Assembly: GCA_937995505.1 (NCBI GenBank)
Contig: CALKJV010000137.1
Coordinates: 1-6,841 of the forward strand
Source: an uncultured Bacteroidia bacterium
Lineage (GTDB): Bacteria > Bacteroidota > Bacteroidia > SpSt-205
Reading direction: 5' to 3'
DNA: 6,841 nt
Both the position numbers and the translations under genes were made by a program. The notes under the pieces were generated by a model. It was not told where the DNA came from, did not search any database, and was given only the letters and a program-made list of their open reading frames with translations. Shown piece after piece: positions 1-5,811 of this stretch (positions are counted from its first letter, which is position 1; every line of letters begins with the position of its first letter).

Positions 1-270
1 GCAGGGCTCGTAGAACTGCCTTGCATCAAACGGAATGCTTCTGCTGTGGTCATCGCAGCCGCTGCCGCTCAGATGGCTCTCGCTGGAGACACCGCCATCA
101 TCCCCGTAGATGAAATGGTAGAAGCCATGGGCGCCGTGGGAGCTGCCATGGACCCGCGCTTTAAGGAGACGGCCTTAGGGGGTACAGCGGCTACCCCCAC
201 CGCCCAAGCCATTGCCAAACGCATCTGGCCAGACCAGCAGCAGCTCCGCTACGAAGACCCACCCCTCTAA
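1..270 (+). CDS. sdaAA: L-serine dehydratase (ammonia-lyase), iron-sulfur type, alpha chain, C-terminal part
   Basis: Only the last 89 codons are in the window; the reading frame is open from base 1 and ends with TAA at 268-270. The family deaminates L-serine to pyruvate and ammonia in the cytoplasm with an oxygen-sensitive [4Fe-4S] cluster. Visible family signatures are PCIKRN (residues 7-12 of the visible part), whose cysteine probably corresponds to one of the cluster ligands, an alanine-rich helix ending in LAGD, the IPVDEM segment, and KETALGG followed by TAATPT near the end (residues 55-67). That ETALGG-AATPT ending is typical of the separate alpha subunit (SdaAA) rather than of the long single-chain enzymes, but the missing N-terminus prevents a firm choice. 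The next gene starts 36 bp downstream on the same strand with its own putative promoter. Confidence 0.85.
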   Translation, partial: AGLVELPCIKRNASAVVIAAAAAQMALAGDTAIIPVDEMVEAMGAVGAAMDPRFKETALGGTAATPTAQAIAKRIWPDQQQLRYEDPPL

Positions 271-293
271 ACCGCCAGTTTATTCCCAAAATC

Positions 294-301
294 TACTTTT
301 G
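294..301 (+). promoter_or_regulatory. Putative Bacteroidota -7 promoter element (TACTTTTG) of the secreted nuclease gene
   Basis: TACTTTTG matches the Bacteroidota primary-sigma -7 consensus TAnnTTTG exactly and ends 5 nt before the ATG at 307, so the transcript would have almost no leader. No clear TTG is visible about 20 nt upstream for the -33 element. The match alone is weak evidence; the repeated spacing at other genes in this window strengthens it. Confidence 0.5.
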
Positions 302-306
302 ACCCC

Positions 307-1521
307 ATGCGATGCCTACTCCTCCTCCCCCTCCTTGCAGGCGCCCAGGATACCCTCCATGTAGTAGCTTACAATATCCTACGCTATGGAGCGACCCCTG
401 GCTACTGCGATACCCGTTGCAAAGACCAGCAGCTACGCACTATTCTCAGCTACCTGCAGCCTGACCTCATCGGCATCAATGAAATCGGCCCCTCCGCAGC
501 TCTCGTGCGACGCCTATTAGACTCCGTGCTCAACATAAACGGCGTAGACTATTGGCGCAGCAGCCTCTACCAGAATACCGTGAACTCAGACATCGTAAGC
601 GCCCTGTTTTACGATAGCCGGCGGTTAGGCTGGCTGGGGCAAACCCTCATCACCACGCAAGGCGGCCTGCGGGATGTTTTCGCCTATCACCTGTACTATA
701 AGGAGCCCAACTTAGCGCAGACGCAGGATACGCTCTTTCTCGTAGCGATCGTAAGCCATCTTAAGGCAGGGAATGGCACCAGCGATGCACAGACTCGCGC
801 GCAAGCGGCTACCGCAATTCGGCAGTACATACAGAACCTGCCACCAGATAGACGCCGCTTTGTCTTAGAGATGGGCGACCATAACCTCTACTCCTCCTCC
901 GAAACCGCCTACCAGGAACTTACTCAGGTACTTGTAGACCCAGGCCCTGCGGGCAGCTGGAGCAATAACAGCGCCTTTGCTTTTTATCATACGCAGTCTA
1001 CGCGGAGTACTTCGCTGGCTGATGGGGGGAGTGGGGGGGGGATGGATGACCGATTTGATTTTATTCTCTTTTCGCCGGAGTGCACGACCTCCACGGCTCG
1101 GGCGCGCTATGTGCCCGGTTCGTTTCGGGCGGTGGGACAAGATGGGCAGCGCTTCAAGCAGTCTATTAACGCGGCGCCCCTTCCCTCGGGCTATCCCACC
1201 AGTGTCATCAATGCGCTCTATGTGACTTCTGACCACCTGCCGGTATCGGCTCGGTTTGCCTTATCGGTGCAGCCTGCTACGGGCCTTTCTACCGCCCCAG
1301 AAAAGACCCCCCCCTTACGCTGGTGGATAGAAGGCTCTACCTTATGCCTTCAAGCCAATGAGCCCCTAACTATGCGTATAGGAGACTTAGTCGGGCGTAT
1401 CTGGGTCTATGAGACCCTCTCCGCCGGCGAAAACCGCACCTACAGCCTGCCAGCAGGCGTGTACTTCCTGCAAGTATCCTCCTTACCTACCTCGACTTCC
1501 CTAATTAGCATACTGCCCTGA
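307..1521 (+). CDS. Secreted endonuclease/exonuclease/phosphatase-family protein with type IX secretion sorting domain
   Basis: The 404-residue product begins with a short signal peptide (MRCLLLLPLLAGAQ, likely cut near residue 14). Residues 15-318 form an EEP fold: AYN (N23), INEIG (catalytic-type glutamate E59), SHLKAG (H151), GDHN (D191, N193), a DRFDFIL strand (248-254) and SDHLP (D309, H310). These correspond to the metal-binding and catalytic positions of the DNase I/exonuclease III superfamily, so a phosphodiesterase acting on nucleic acid or another phosphoester is expected; the substrate cannot be read from sequence. After a linker (320-335), residues 336-404 resemble a Bacteroidota type A sorting domain, with the characteristic LPAGVYFLQV strand (381-390). 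The protein is therefore probably exported by Sec and then moved across the outer membrane by type IX secretion. The ATG at 307 is the first possible start after the upstream in-frame stop. Odd features are a G9 run at 1033-1041 and a C8 run at 1307-1314 inside the gene. It converges on the HNH gene with an 8 bp gap. Confidence 0.85.
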   Translation: MRCLLLLPLLAGAQDTLHVVAYNILRYGATPGYCDTRCKDQQLRTILSYLQPDLIGINEIGPSAALVRRLLDSVLNINGVDYWRSSLYQNTVNSDIVSALFYDSRRLGWLGQTLITTQGGLRDVFAYHLYYKEPNLAQTQDTLFLVAIVSHLKAGNGTSDAQTRAQAATAIRQYIQNLPPDRRRFVLEMGDHNLYSSSETAYQELTQVLVDPGPAGSWSNNSAFAFYHTQSTRSTSLADGGSGGGMDDRFDFILFSPECTTSTARARYVPGSFRAVGQDGQRFKQSINAAPLPSGYPTSVINALYVTSDHLPVSARFALSVQPATGLSTAPEKTPPLRWWIEGSTLCLQANEPLTMRIGDLVGRIWVYETLSAGENRTYSLPAGVYFLQVSSLPTSTSLISILP

Positions 1522-1529
1522 GATATTGG

Positions 1530-2117
1530 CTACCTTTTCCACTCAATGTGTCCATTTATACCATAGCGCTCAAATACTTCCAAAATAGCTTCACAAAAGC
1601 GCATCATCTGGGCATCTCCAATAGTTTTTGATAGCTCGTAGAGGCGAATAAACATTCTCTTTCCAGTTTCTGTCTGCTTGTAGGTCTTTTTCTTGAAGTT
1701 GTGAATAGAGCAGAGAGTTTGCCCATTCCACACTTCGGCCTTACCCCCCAGCTCCTTAGGTATGATGTGATCCACATGACCCTCATATCCATCTTGAATG
1801 CCCTTTCCACATATCACGCATCGGTAGTTGTCTCTCTTGAGAATCTCCTCTCGCTGGGCAGGCGTAAAATCTTCTAATTCTCGGACATAAGCAAGCGTAG
1901 GGTCGTACCGATACACGCCCTTCCGCACCTTTATGAGGATCCCCTGCTGGTGAAGGGAACGAATAGTACGCCAGGGATCTCTTGGAGGCGTGGAATGCTC
2001 CTTGAGCCACTGCTCTGTCACCCAGTCTACTACGGGTCCATGCTCAAGATCTTGATTGGGGTGGGCTAAAAAGTATTCAAGCACCAGGTCCCGTATTGAT
2101 CTCCCCTTCTTTTCCAT
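1530..2117 (-). CDS. HNH endonuclease, probable restriction enzyme paired with the adjacent methyltransferase
   Basis: A 195-residue protein. The C-terminal half carries a zinc-type HNH nuclease: CVIC (C100, C103), HVDHIIPKELGG (D116, H117), then NGQTLCSIHN (N131, C136, H139, N140). The two cysteine pairs likely hold a structural zinc, and H117, N131 and H139/N140 form the beta-beta-alpha-metal active site. Residues 1-72 look like a small helical, winged-helix-like domain ending in a basic strand (IRSLHQQGILIKVRKGVYRY), which could contact DNA. The gene overlaps the 3' end of the methyltransferase gene by 41 bp in a different frame on the same strand, as is common for restriction-modification pairs. 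No promoter and no Shine-Dalgarno sequence is visible before the ATG at 2117, so expression probably depends on the methyltransferase transcript. Restriction activity and recognition site are inferred from context only; a standalone HNH nuclease is the alternative. Confidence 0.8.
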   Translation of the reverse strand: MEKKGRSIRDLVLEYFLAHPNQDLEHGPVVDWVTEQWLKEHSTPPRDPWRTIRSLHQQGILIKVRKGVYRYDPTLAYVRELEDFTPAQREEILKRDNYRCVICGKGIQDGYEGHVDHIIPKELGGKAEVWNGQTLCSIHNFKKKTYKQTETGKRMFIRLYELSKTIGDAQMMRFCEAILEVFERYGINGHIEWKR

Positions 2118-2949
2118 GGGTTTCTAAGGTTAGCTGCGCTTGCGAGAGATGTAAGTTTGCGAGGATGCGTTGTTTGGCCAGTGCGCAGTAGGTAGAGTCT
2201 ATTTCTATACCGATAGCTTTTCGATTGAGCATAATAGCGGCAATGAGTGTAGTTCCGCTCCCTGCAAAAGGATCCAGCACAGTATCGCCCACGAAGCTGA
2301 AGAGTTTGATACATCTCATGGGCAGCTCCAAGGGGAAAGGAGCAGGATGCCCTATTCTTTTTTTACTCTCTCCGCTAAAGGTCCAAAGACCATTCGTCCA
2401 AGCCATAAATTCCTCTCGGGTAATATCAGACTTTTGGCTACCGCTAGTTTTTTTCCACTTTTTCTTGTACAGTACCACAATCAGCTCTACGGGTGCAATT
2501 ACATACGGTGCAGCTGCACTTTTCCAAGATCCCCAAGCGGTGCGACGGGAAATATTACCCTCGTTCCAGATTATGGTAGCGTGGTACTGGTATCCTACTT
2601 GCTTTGCCAGGGCCGTGAGGTCTGCCCCGACGCTCTGCTGCCCCCCCTTGTTTTTATCTAGGGGTATATTGAGGCATAAACGACCATCTTCTCGCAGAAA
2701 CGAAAAGCATCGCTCAAGCCATGTCCGAGAAAATTCTAAATATTCTGCATAGGAAAGATTATCTCTGTGGGCTCCGTACTGAATATCCACATTGTATGGC
2801 GGGGAAGTTACAATGAGATCTATGCTATCCGAAGGGATAACCTCTAAACTAAGCACATCTCCCTGCCAAAGAGTAAGGTGATTCGGAATATTCAGGACAG
2901 GGGCGGGAGCTTTTGCTGAGAAGCCGAGGCCTGTACCCTCCTCCTGCAT
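2077..2949 (-). CDS. Beta-class site-specific DNA methyltransferase (N6-adenine or N4-cytosine)
   Basis: Starting from the ATG at 2949 the product is 290 residues. Motif IV, TSPPY (48-52), precedes the S-adenosylmethionine-binding motif I, DPFAGSGTT (226-234), the order that defines beta-class amino-methyltransferases. HPAPFP (201-206) fits motif X, and the stretch around 134-195 (from SRRTAWGSW to LWTFSGESKK) sits where the target-recognition region is expected. The enzyme should methylate an exocyclic amino group in a specific duplex sequence; the sequence recognised is not deducible here. A TTG at 2967 would add six residues and overlap the ybaB stop, but the ATG is preferred because TATATTTG lies 4 nt before it, the same arrangement as at other genes in this window. 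The gene follows ybaB by 14 bp and overlaps the HNH gene by 41 bp. Hand-counted lines in the gene are 38-52% GC, lower than most sampled lines in pnp and the epimerase gene. Confidence 0.9.
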   Translation of the reverse strand: MQEEGTGLGFSAKAPAPVLNIPNHLTLWQGDVLSLEVIPSDSIDLIVTSPPYNVDIQYGAHRDNLSYAEYLEFSRTWLERCFSFLREDGRLCLNIPLDKNKGGQQSVGADLTALAKQVGYQYHATIIWNEGNISRRTAWGSWKSAAAPYVIAPVELIVVLYKKKWKKTSGSQKSDITREEFMAWTNGLWTFSGESKKRIGHPAPFPLELPMRCIKLFSFVGDTVLDPFAGSGTTLIAAIMLNRKAIGIEIDSTYCALAKQRILANLHLSQAQLTLETHGKEGEINTGPGA

Positions 2950-2953
2950 GAAG

Positions 2954-2961
2954 CAAATATA
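2954..2961 (-). promoter_or_regulatory. Putative -7 promoter element (TATATTTG) of the methyltransferase gene
   Basis: TATATTTG on the minus strand matches TAnnTTTG exactly. It lies wholly within the 14 bp between the ybaB stop and the methyltransferase ATG, with 4 nt (CTTC) between box and ATG. It would let the methyltransferase be transcribed independently of ybaB and supports the ATG at 2949 as the true start. No good TTG -33 element is seen, only a T-rich stretch (TTTTCC) at about the right distance. Confidence 0.55.
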
Positions 2962-2963
2962 AC

Positions 2964-3263
2964 TCAACCTATCCCGACTCCACCGGAAAAGCCAGGAAAA
3001 AAGGGCGGCATGTCGCCTCCGAGCCGTTCTATGACTAAGGATTGAAGTTTATCTCTCGCATCGTGAAAGGCCTCGGCGATCCCCTGCTCTAAGGTCGCGA
3101 CATCATTGAGGAGCTCTGGGGCTATTTTCACGGAGCGTACCTGCTGGTGGCCCGACAGCACAATTTGTACTTTACCGCCACATCCTTCGCCTACGACGGT
3201 GGTAGACTCCAGCTCCTGCGCCAGGGCACGCATCCGTTCAATAGCCTTCCACATATCCCACAT
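2964..3263 (-). CDS. YbaB/EbfC-family nucleoid-associated protein
   Basis: A 99-residue protein of the length usual for this family of small dimeric DNA-binding proteins. It shows the expected order: an N-terminal amphipathic helix (WKAIERMRALAQELES, residues 5-20), a central sheet with GKVQIVLSGHQQVRSVKI (30-47), where GxVxVxxxGxxxVxxxxI is the family pattern, a second helix (LEQGIAEAFHDARDKLQSL, 58-76) and a flexible Gly/Pro-rich tail (MPPFFPGFSGG). Members coat DNA with little specificity and often lie beside DNA-repair genes such as recR; here the neighbours are rpsO, divergent with 38 bp between, and a methyltransferase gene downstream. The ATG at 3263 is preceded by a near-match to the -7 promoter box. 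Confidence 0.85.
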   Translation of the reverse strand: MWDMWKAIERMRALAQELESTTVVGEGCGGKVQIVLSGHQQVRSVKIAPELLNDVATLEQGIAEAFHDARDKLQSLVIERLGGDMPPFFPGFSGGVGIG

Positions 3264-3267
3264 ACCC

Positions 3268-3275
3268 CAAAAATG
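3268..3275 (-). promoter_or_regulatory. Possible -7 promoter element (CATTTTTG) of ybaB
   Basis: On the minus strand CATTTTTG differs from TAnnTTTG only at the first base and ends 4 nt (GGGT) before the ATG at 3263. The spacing is the same as at rpsO and the methyltransferase gene, which is the main reason to list it. Its -33 region would lie around 3296, inside the rpsO -7 box. Confidence 0.4.
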
Positions 3276-3289
3276 CGGATTTTGTTTCC

Positions 3290-3297
3290 TACCTTTG
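3290..3297 (+). promoter_or_regulatory. Putative -7 promoter element (TACCTTTG) of rpsO-pnp
   Basis: TACCTTTG matches TAnnTTTG exactly and is followed by CACC and the rpsO ATG at 3302. The transcription start would fall within a few bases of the start codon, giving a leaderless or nearly leaderless rpsO mRNA. The expected -33 position (about 3269) has no TTG and falls in the opposing ybaB promoter. Confidence 0.6.
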
Positions 3298-3301
3298 CAC
3301 C

Positions 3302-3577
3302 ATGTATTGGGACAAAAGCCTCAAAGCTCAAATCGTCGCTCAGCACAGTCCCCGCGGCGAAGCGACCGATACTGGCTCACCTGAAAGCCAGATAGCTCTG
3401 CTTACGTACCGTATCCAAGAGATCTCGCAGCACCTACGGGAGCACCGAAAAGACTTCTCGGCCCAACGAGGCCTCCTCAAGCTCGTCGGCCAGCGCAAAA
3501 GACTCCTTACCTATCTCAAAAAGACCGACATCCAGCGCTATCGGTCTCTTATAGAACGGCTGAACTTGCGGGGCTAG
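3302..3577 (+). CDS. rpsO: 30S ribosomal protein S15
   Basis: The 91-residue product aligns by eye along its whole length with bacterial S15. It has the DTGSPESQIALLT segment (residues 23-35), an EHRKDFSAQRGLL loop and helix (47-59) containing the conserved rRNA-contact residues, and the C-terminal KRLLTYLKKTDIQRYRSLIERL helices (66-87). S15 binds 16S rRNA helices early in 30S assembly and contributes to bridges with the 50S subunit. The gene is followed by pnp after 7 bp, the classic rpsO-pnp order. There is no Shine-Dalgarno sequence; initiation probably occurs on a leaderless message from the TACCTTTG promoter just upstream. Confidence 0.97.
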   Translation: MYWDKSLKAQIVAQHSPRGEATDTGSPESQIALLTYRIQEISQHLREHRKDFSAQRGLLKLVGQRKRLLTYLKKTDIQRYRSLIERLNLRG

Positions 3578-3584
3578 AAGGTTT

Positions 3585-5795
3585 ATGCAAAAGCATACAG
3601 AGGTCTTTGAGATAAGCGGATCGGCTCCCATAACCATCAGCTTCGGCCACATCGCCCGACAAGCAGATGGCGCTGTATGGATTCAGCAGGGGGAAACGAT
3701 TGTTATCTGCACCGTTTGCGCGAGCGAGAGAGTTTCAGACACAGACTTTGTGCCGCTTACGGTAGACTACCGAGAAAATTTCGCCAGCAGTGGACGTATA
3801 CCAGGGGGCTTTCTCAAGCGCGATGGCCGACCCAATGAGAGTGAGATTCTCACCTCACGGCTTATTGATCGCTCACTGCGACCCTTCTTTCCGAAAAGTT
3901 GGCGCCATGAAACCCAGCTGATAGCTATTTTAGAGTCTTACGATCCCGCTTACCCGGCAGACGCCTTAGCAGCCTTGGGCCTTTCTGCGGCCTTGGCCCT
4001 CTCTAGCATCCCCACCGAGGAGCTAGTGGCCACGGCGCGGATTATTCAGCGAGAGGGGGTCTTCTTGCTCAATCCCCCCGCCGAGAGCATTCATGATGCG
4101 GAGCTCAATCTCATCGTTTCCGGCACCGCAGACTCTATCGTCATGGTAGAAGGCGAGATGCACGAAGTCTCTGAGGCGCAGCTCGTACAGGCCCTAGAAC
4201 ATGCGCATACGCATATTCGTTCGCTGATAGCCTTCCTCCAGCAGCTGCAAGAAAAATATGGAAAGCCCAAAAAGCAGCCTCAAAAAACCGAAAACCCCGC
4301 TGGGATAGCCGAATTTCTAGAAAAGTACTTATACAAGCGCCTACAAGAAACTCTGCGTGCGGCTCTGAGTAAGGCTGAACGCCATGAGGCTTTTGACAAA
4401 CTCCTGCAAGAAGCTGCAGATGCCCTCGTAGCCGAAAATCCCGAATGGGCCCTACCAGAAATGCAGCGGTTTGCTATAGCTTACGCTAAAGAGCTACGGC
4501 GCCGTGCAATGCGCGAGGCTATCCTGAACGAAGGACTACGCCTGGATGGGCGCACCCCTACGCAGATCCGCCCTATCACCTGTGAAGTGGGTCTGCTTCC
4601 TCGCACCCACGGCTCAGCCCTTTTCACCCGAGGGGAAACCCAAGCCCTCGCTACCGTAACCCTCGGCACACGCGAAGACGAGCAGATTATTGATTATGCT
4701 ACCCAGCAGGGCAGTAAAAAGTTTATCCTGCAATATAACTTTCCTCCTTTTTCCACGGGAGAGGTAAAACCCCTCCGAGCCCCTTCCCGCCGTGAAGTAG
4801 GTCATAGCCACTTAGCCGAAAGAGCCCTTCGCCAAGTGATGCCCGAAGAAGGGGAGTTCACCGACTACACCATCCGCGTCGTATCAGACATTTTAGAGTC
4901 TAACGGCTCCTCTTCTATGGCGACGGTTTGTGCAGGCTGCTTAGCCCTCATGGATGCGGGCGTGCCTATTAAAGCGCCTGTGGCAGGTATCGCCATGGGC
5001 CTCATCTGGGAAAGCCCCGAACGGAACGCCGTACTGACTGACATTCTCGGCGATGAAGATGCCTTGGGCGACATGGACTTCAAGGTTGCTGGCACAGAAA
5101 AAGGGCTCACTGCCTGTCAAATGGATATCAAAATCCAGCACATGCCCTATGCGGTGCTGCACCAGGCTCTACTTCAAGCGCGAGAGGCCCGACTCTTTAT
5201 CTTAGAGCAGATGCTCGCTACCCTGCCGGCCCCGCGCCCCGAACTTTCCCCGCATGCGCCGCGCATTCACCGCATCACCATCCCCCACGACCTCATCGGC
5301 GCCGTCATCGGCTCCGGCGGAAAAGTCATCCAAGAAATCCAGCGCACCACCGGCACAGAGATCACCATTGAGCAAGATGAAAACAGCGGCGTAGCTATCA
5401 TCTATGCCCAAGACAAAGCCGCCTTAGAAAAAGCCTCCGCTATCATCCAGGAAATCATCTCCGAACCTGAGCTGGGTCAGATATATCCTGCTCGGGTAAA
5501 GATCCTCAAAGAAGCGGGGGCTATTGTAGAATTCATGCGAGGTAAAGAAGGCTTCCTGCATATTTCGGAAATCGTACCCTACCGAGTAGAAAAAATCCAA
5601 GATGTACTCAAGGTCGGGCAAGAGCTGCCCGTCAAGTACGTCGGCACAGATAGTCGCACAGGCAAGTACCGTGTAAGCCACAAAGCGGCCGTCAATGGCG
5701 ACTCCCCTGCCGAAAATCCCAGACCAGAACGACATCGCGATCGCCGACCGCCTTCGGGCTCGCATCGGCCTCGCCCCCCTCGCCGCCACCCATGA
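3585..5795 (+). CDS. pnp: Polynucleotide phosphorylase (polyribonucleotide nucleotidyltransferase)
   Basis: A complete 736-residue PNPase, a phosphate-dependent 3'-5' exoribonuclease that works as a trimer in the cytoplasm and may associate with degradosome-like complexes. Domains in order: first RNase PH core (about 8-140, with ENFASSGRIPGGFLKRDGRP at 64-83), all-helical linker (about 240-315), second RNase PH core (320-545, beginning DGRT at 321 and containing NGSSSMA and GDEDALGDMDFKVAGT at 489-504), KH domain (562-622, with the GSGGK loop at 576-580) and S1 domain (629-700). D490 and D496 correspond to the catalytic aspartates D486 and D492 of E. coli. After residue 703 comes an unusual tail of about 33 residues rich in Arg, Pro and His, probably disordered and possibly RNA-binding. 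The gene lies 7 bp after rpsO and is probably cotranscribed; there is no space for the RNase III-processed leader known upstream of E. coli pnp. Confidence 0.97.
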   Translation: MQKHTEVFEISGSAPITISFGHIARQADGAVWIQQGETIVICTVCASERVSDTDFVPLTVDYRENFASSGRIPGGFLKRDGRPNESEILTSRLIDRSLRPFFPKSWRHETQLIAILESYDPAYPADALAALGLSAALALSSIPTEELVATARIIQREGVFLLNPPAESIHDAELNLIVSGTADSIVMVEGEMHEVSEAQLVQALEHAHTHIRSLIAFLQQLQEKYGKPKKQPQKTENPAGIAEFLEKYLYKRLQETLRAALSKAERHEAFDKLLQEAADALVAENPEWALPEMQRFAIAYAKELRRRAMREAILNEGLRLDGRTPTQIRPITCEVGLLPRTHGSALFTRGETQALATVTLGTREDEQIIDYATQQGSKKFILQYNFPPFSTGEVKPLRAPSRREVGHSHLAERALRQVMPEEGEFTDYTIRVVSDILESNGSSSMATVCAGCLALMDAGVPIKAPVAGIAMGLIWESPERNAVLTDILGDEDALGDMDFKVAGTEKGLTACQMDIKIQHMPYAVLHQALLQAREARLFILEQMLATLPAPRPELSPHAPRIHRITIPHDLIGAVIGSGGKVIQEIQRTTGTEITIEQDENSGVAIIYAQDKAALEKASAIIQEIISEPELGQIYPARVKILKEAGAIVEFMRGKEGFLHISEIVPYRVEKIQDVLKVGQELPVKYVGTDSRTGKYRVSHKAAVNGDSPAENPRPERHRDRRPPSGSHRPRPPRRHP

Positions 5796-5811
5796 AACCG
5801 CTTATAAGCAC

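Noticed and set aside
271..306. Terminator for the serine dehydratase gene or a -33 promoter box in the 36 bp gap
   Set aside because: No stem-loop and no TTG at the required distance from the TACTTTTG box could be found; only the -7-like element is supported.
865..1236. 123-codon minus-strand frame inside the secreted nuclease gene
   Set aside because: It is antisense to conserved EEP motifs, Arg/Gly-rich and without any family signature; a shadow of the real gene.
1500..1560. Terminator between the converging nuclease and HNH genes
   Set aside because: I looked for an inverted repeat followed by a T-run on either strand across the 8 bp gap and nearby coding ends and found none convincing.
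2641..2647. C7 run (G7 in the coding strand) in the methyltransferase gene as a phase-variation switch
   Set aside because: Seven bases is short for a slippage tract, and it encodes the conserved-looking KGGQQS segment, so it is probably just two GGG glycine codons after AAG.
2225..2752. Long open frame on the + strand opposite the methyltransferase
   Set aside because: It lies wholly antisense to a gene with clear catalytic motifs, shows no recognisable domain, and reads as low-complexity Ser/Pro-rich sequence.
3578..3584. AAGG before pnp as a Shine-Dalgarno sequence
   Set aside because: It lies only 3 nt from the ATG, too close for normal pairing, and no other gene here shows a Shine-Dalgarno sequence.
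5424..5789. 121-codon minus-strand frame opposite the KH and S1 part of pnp
   Set aside because: It mirrors well-conserved pnp coding sequence and has no start context or domain of its own.
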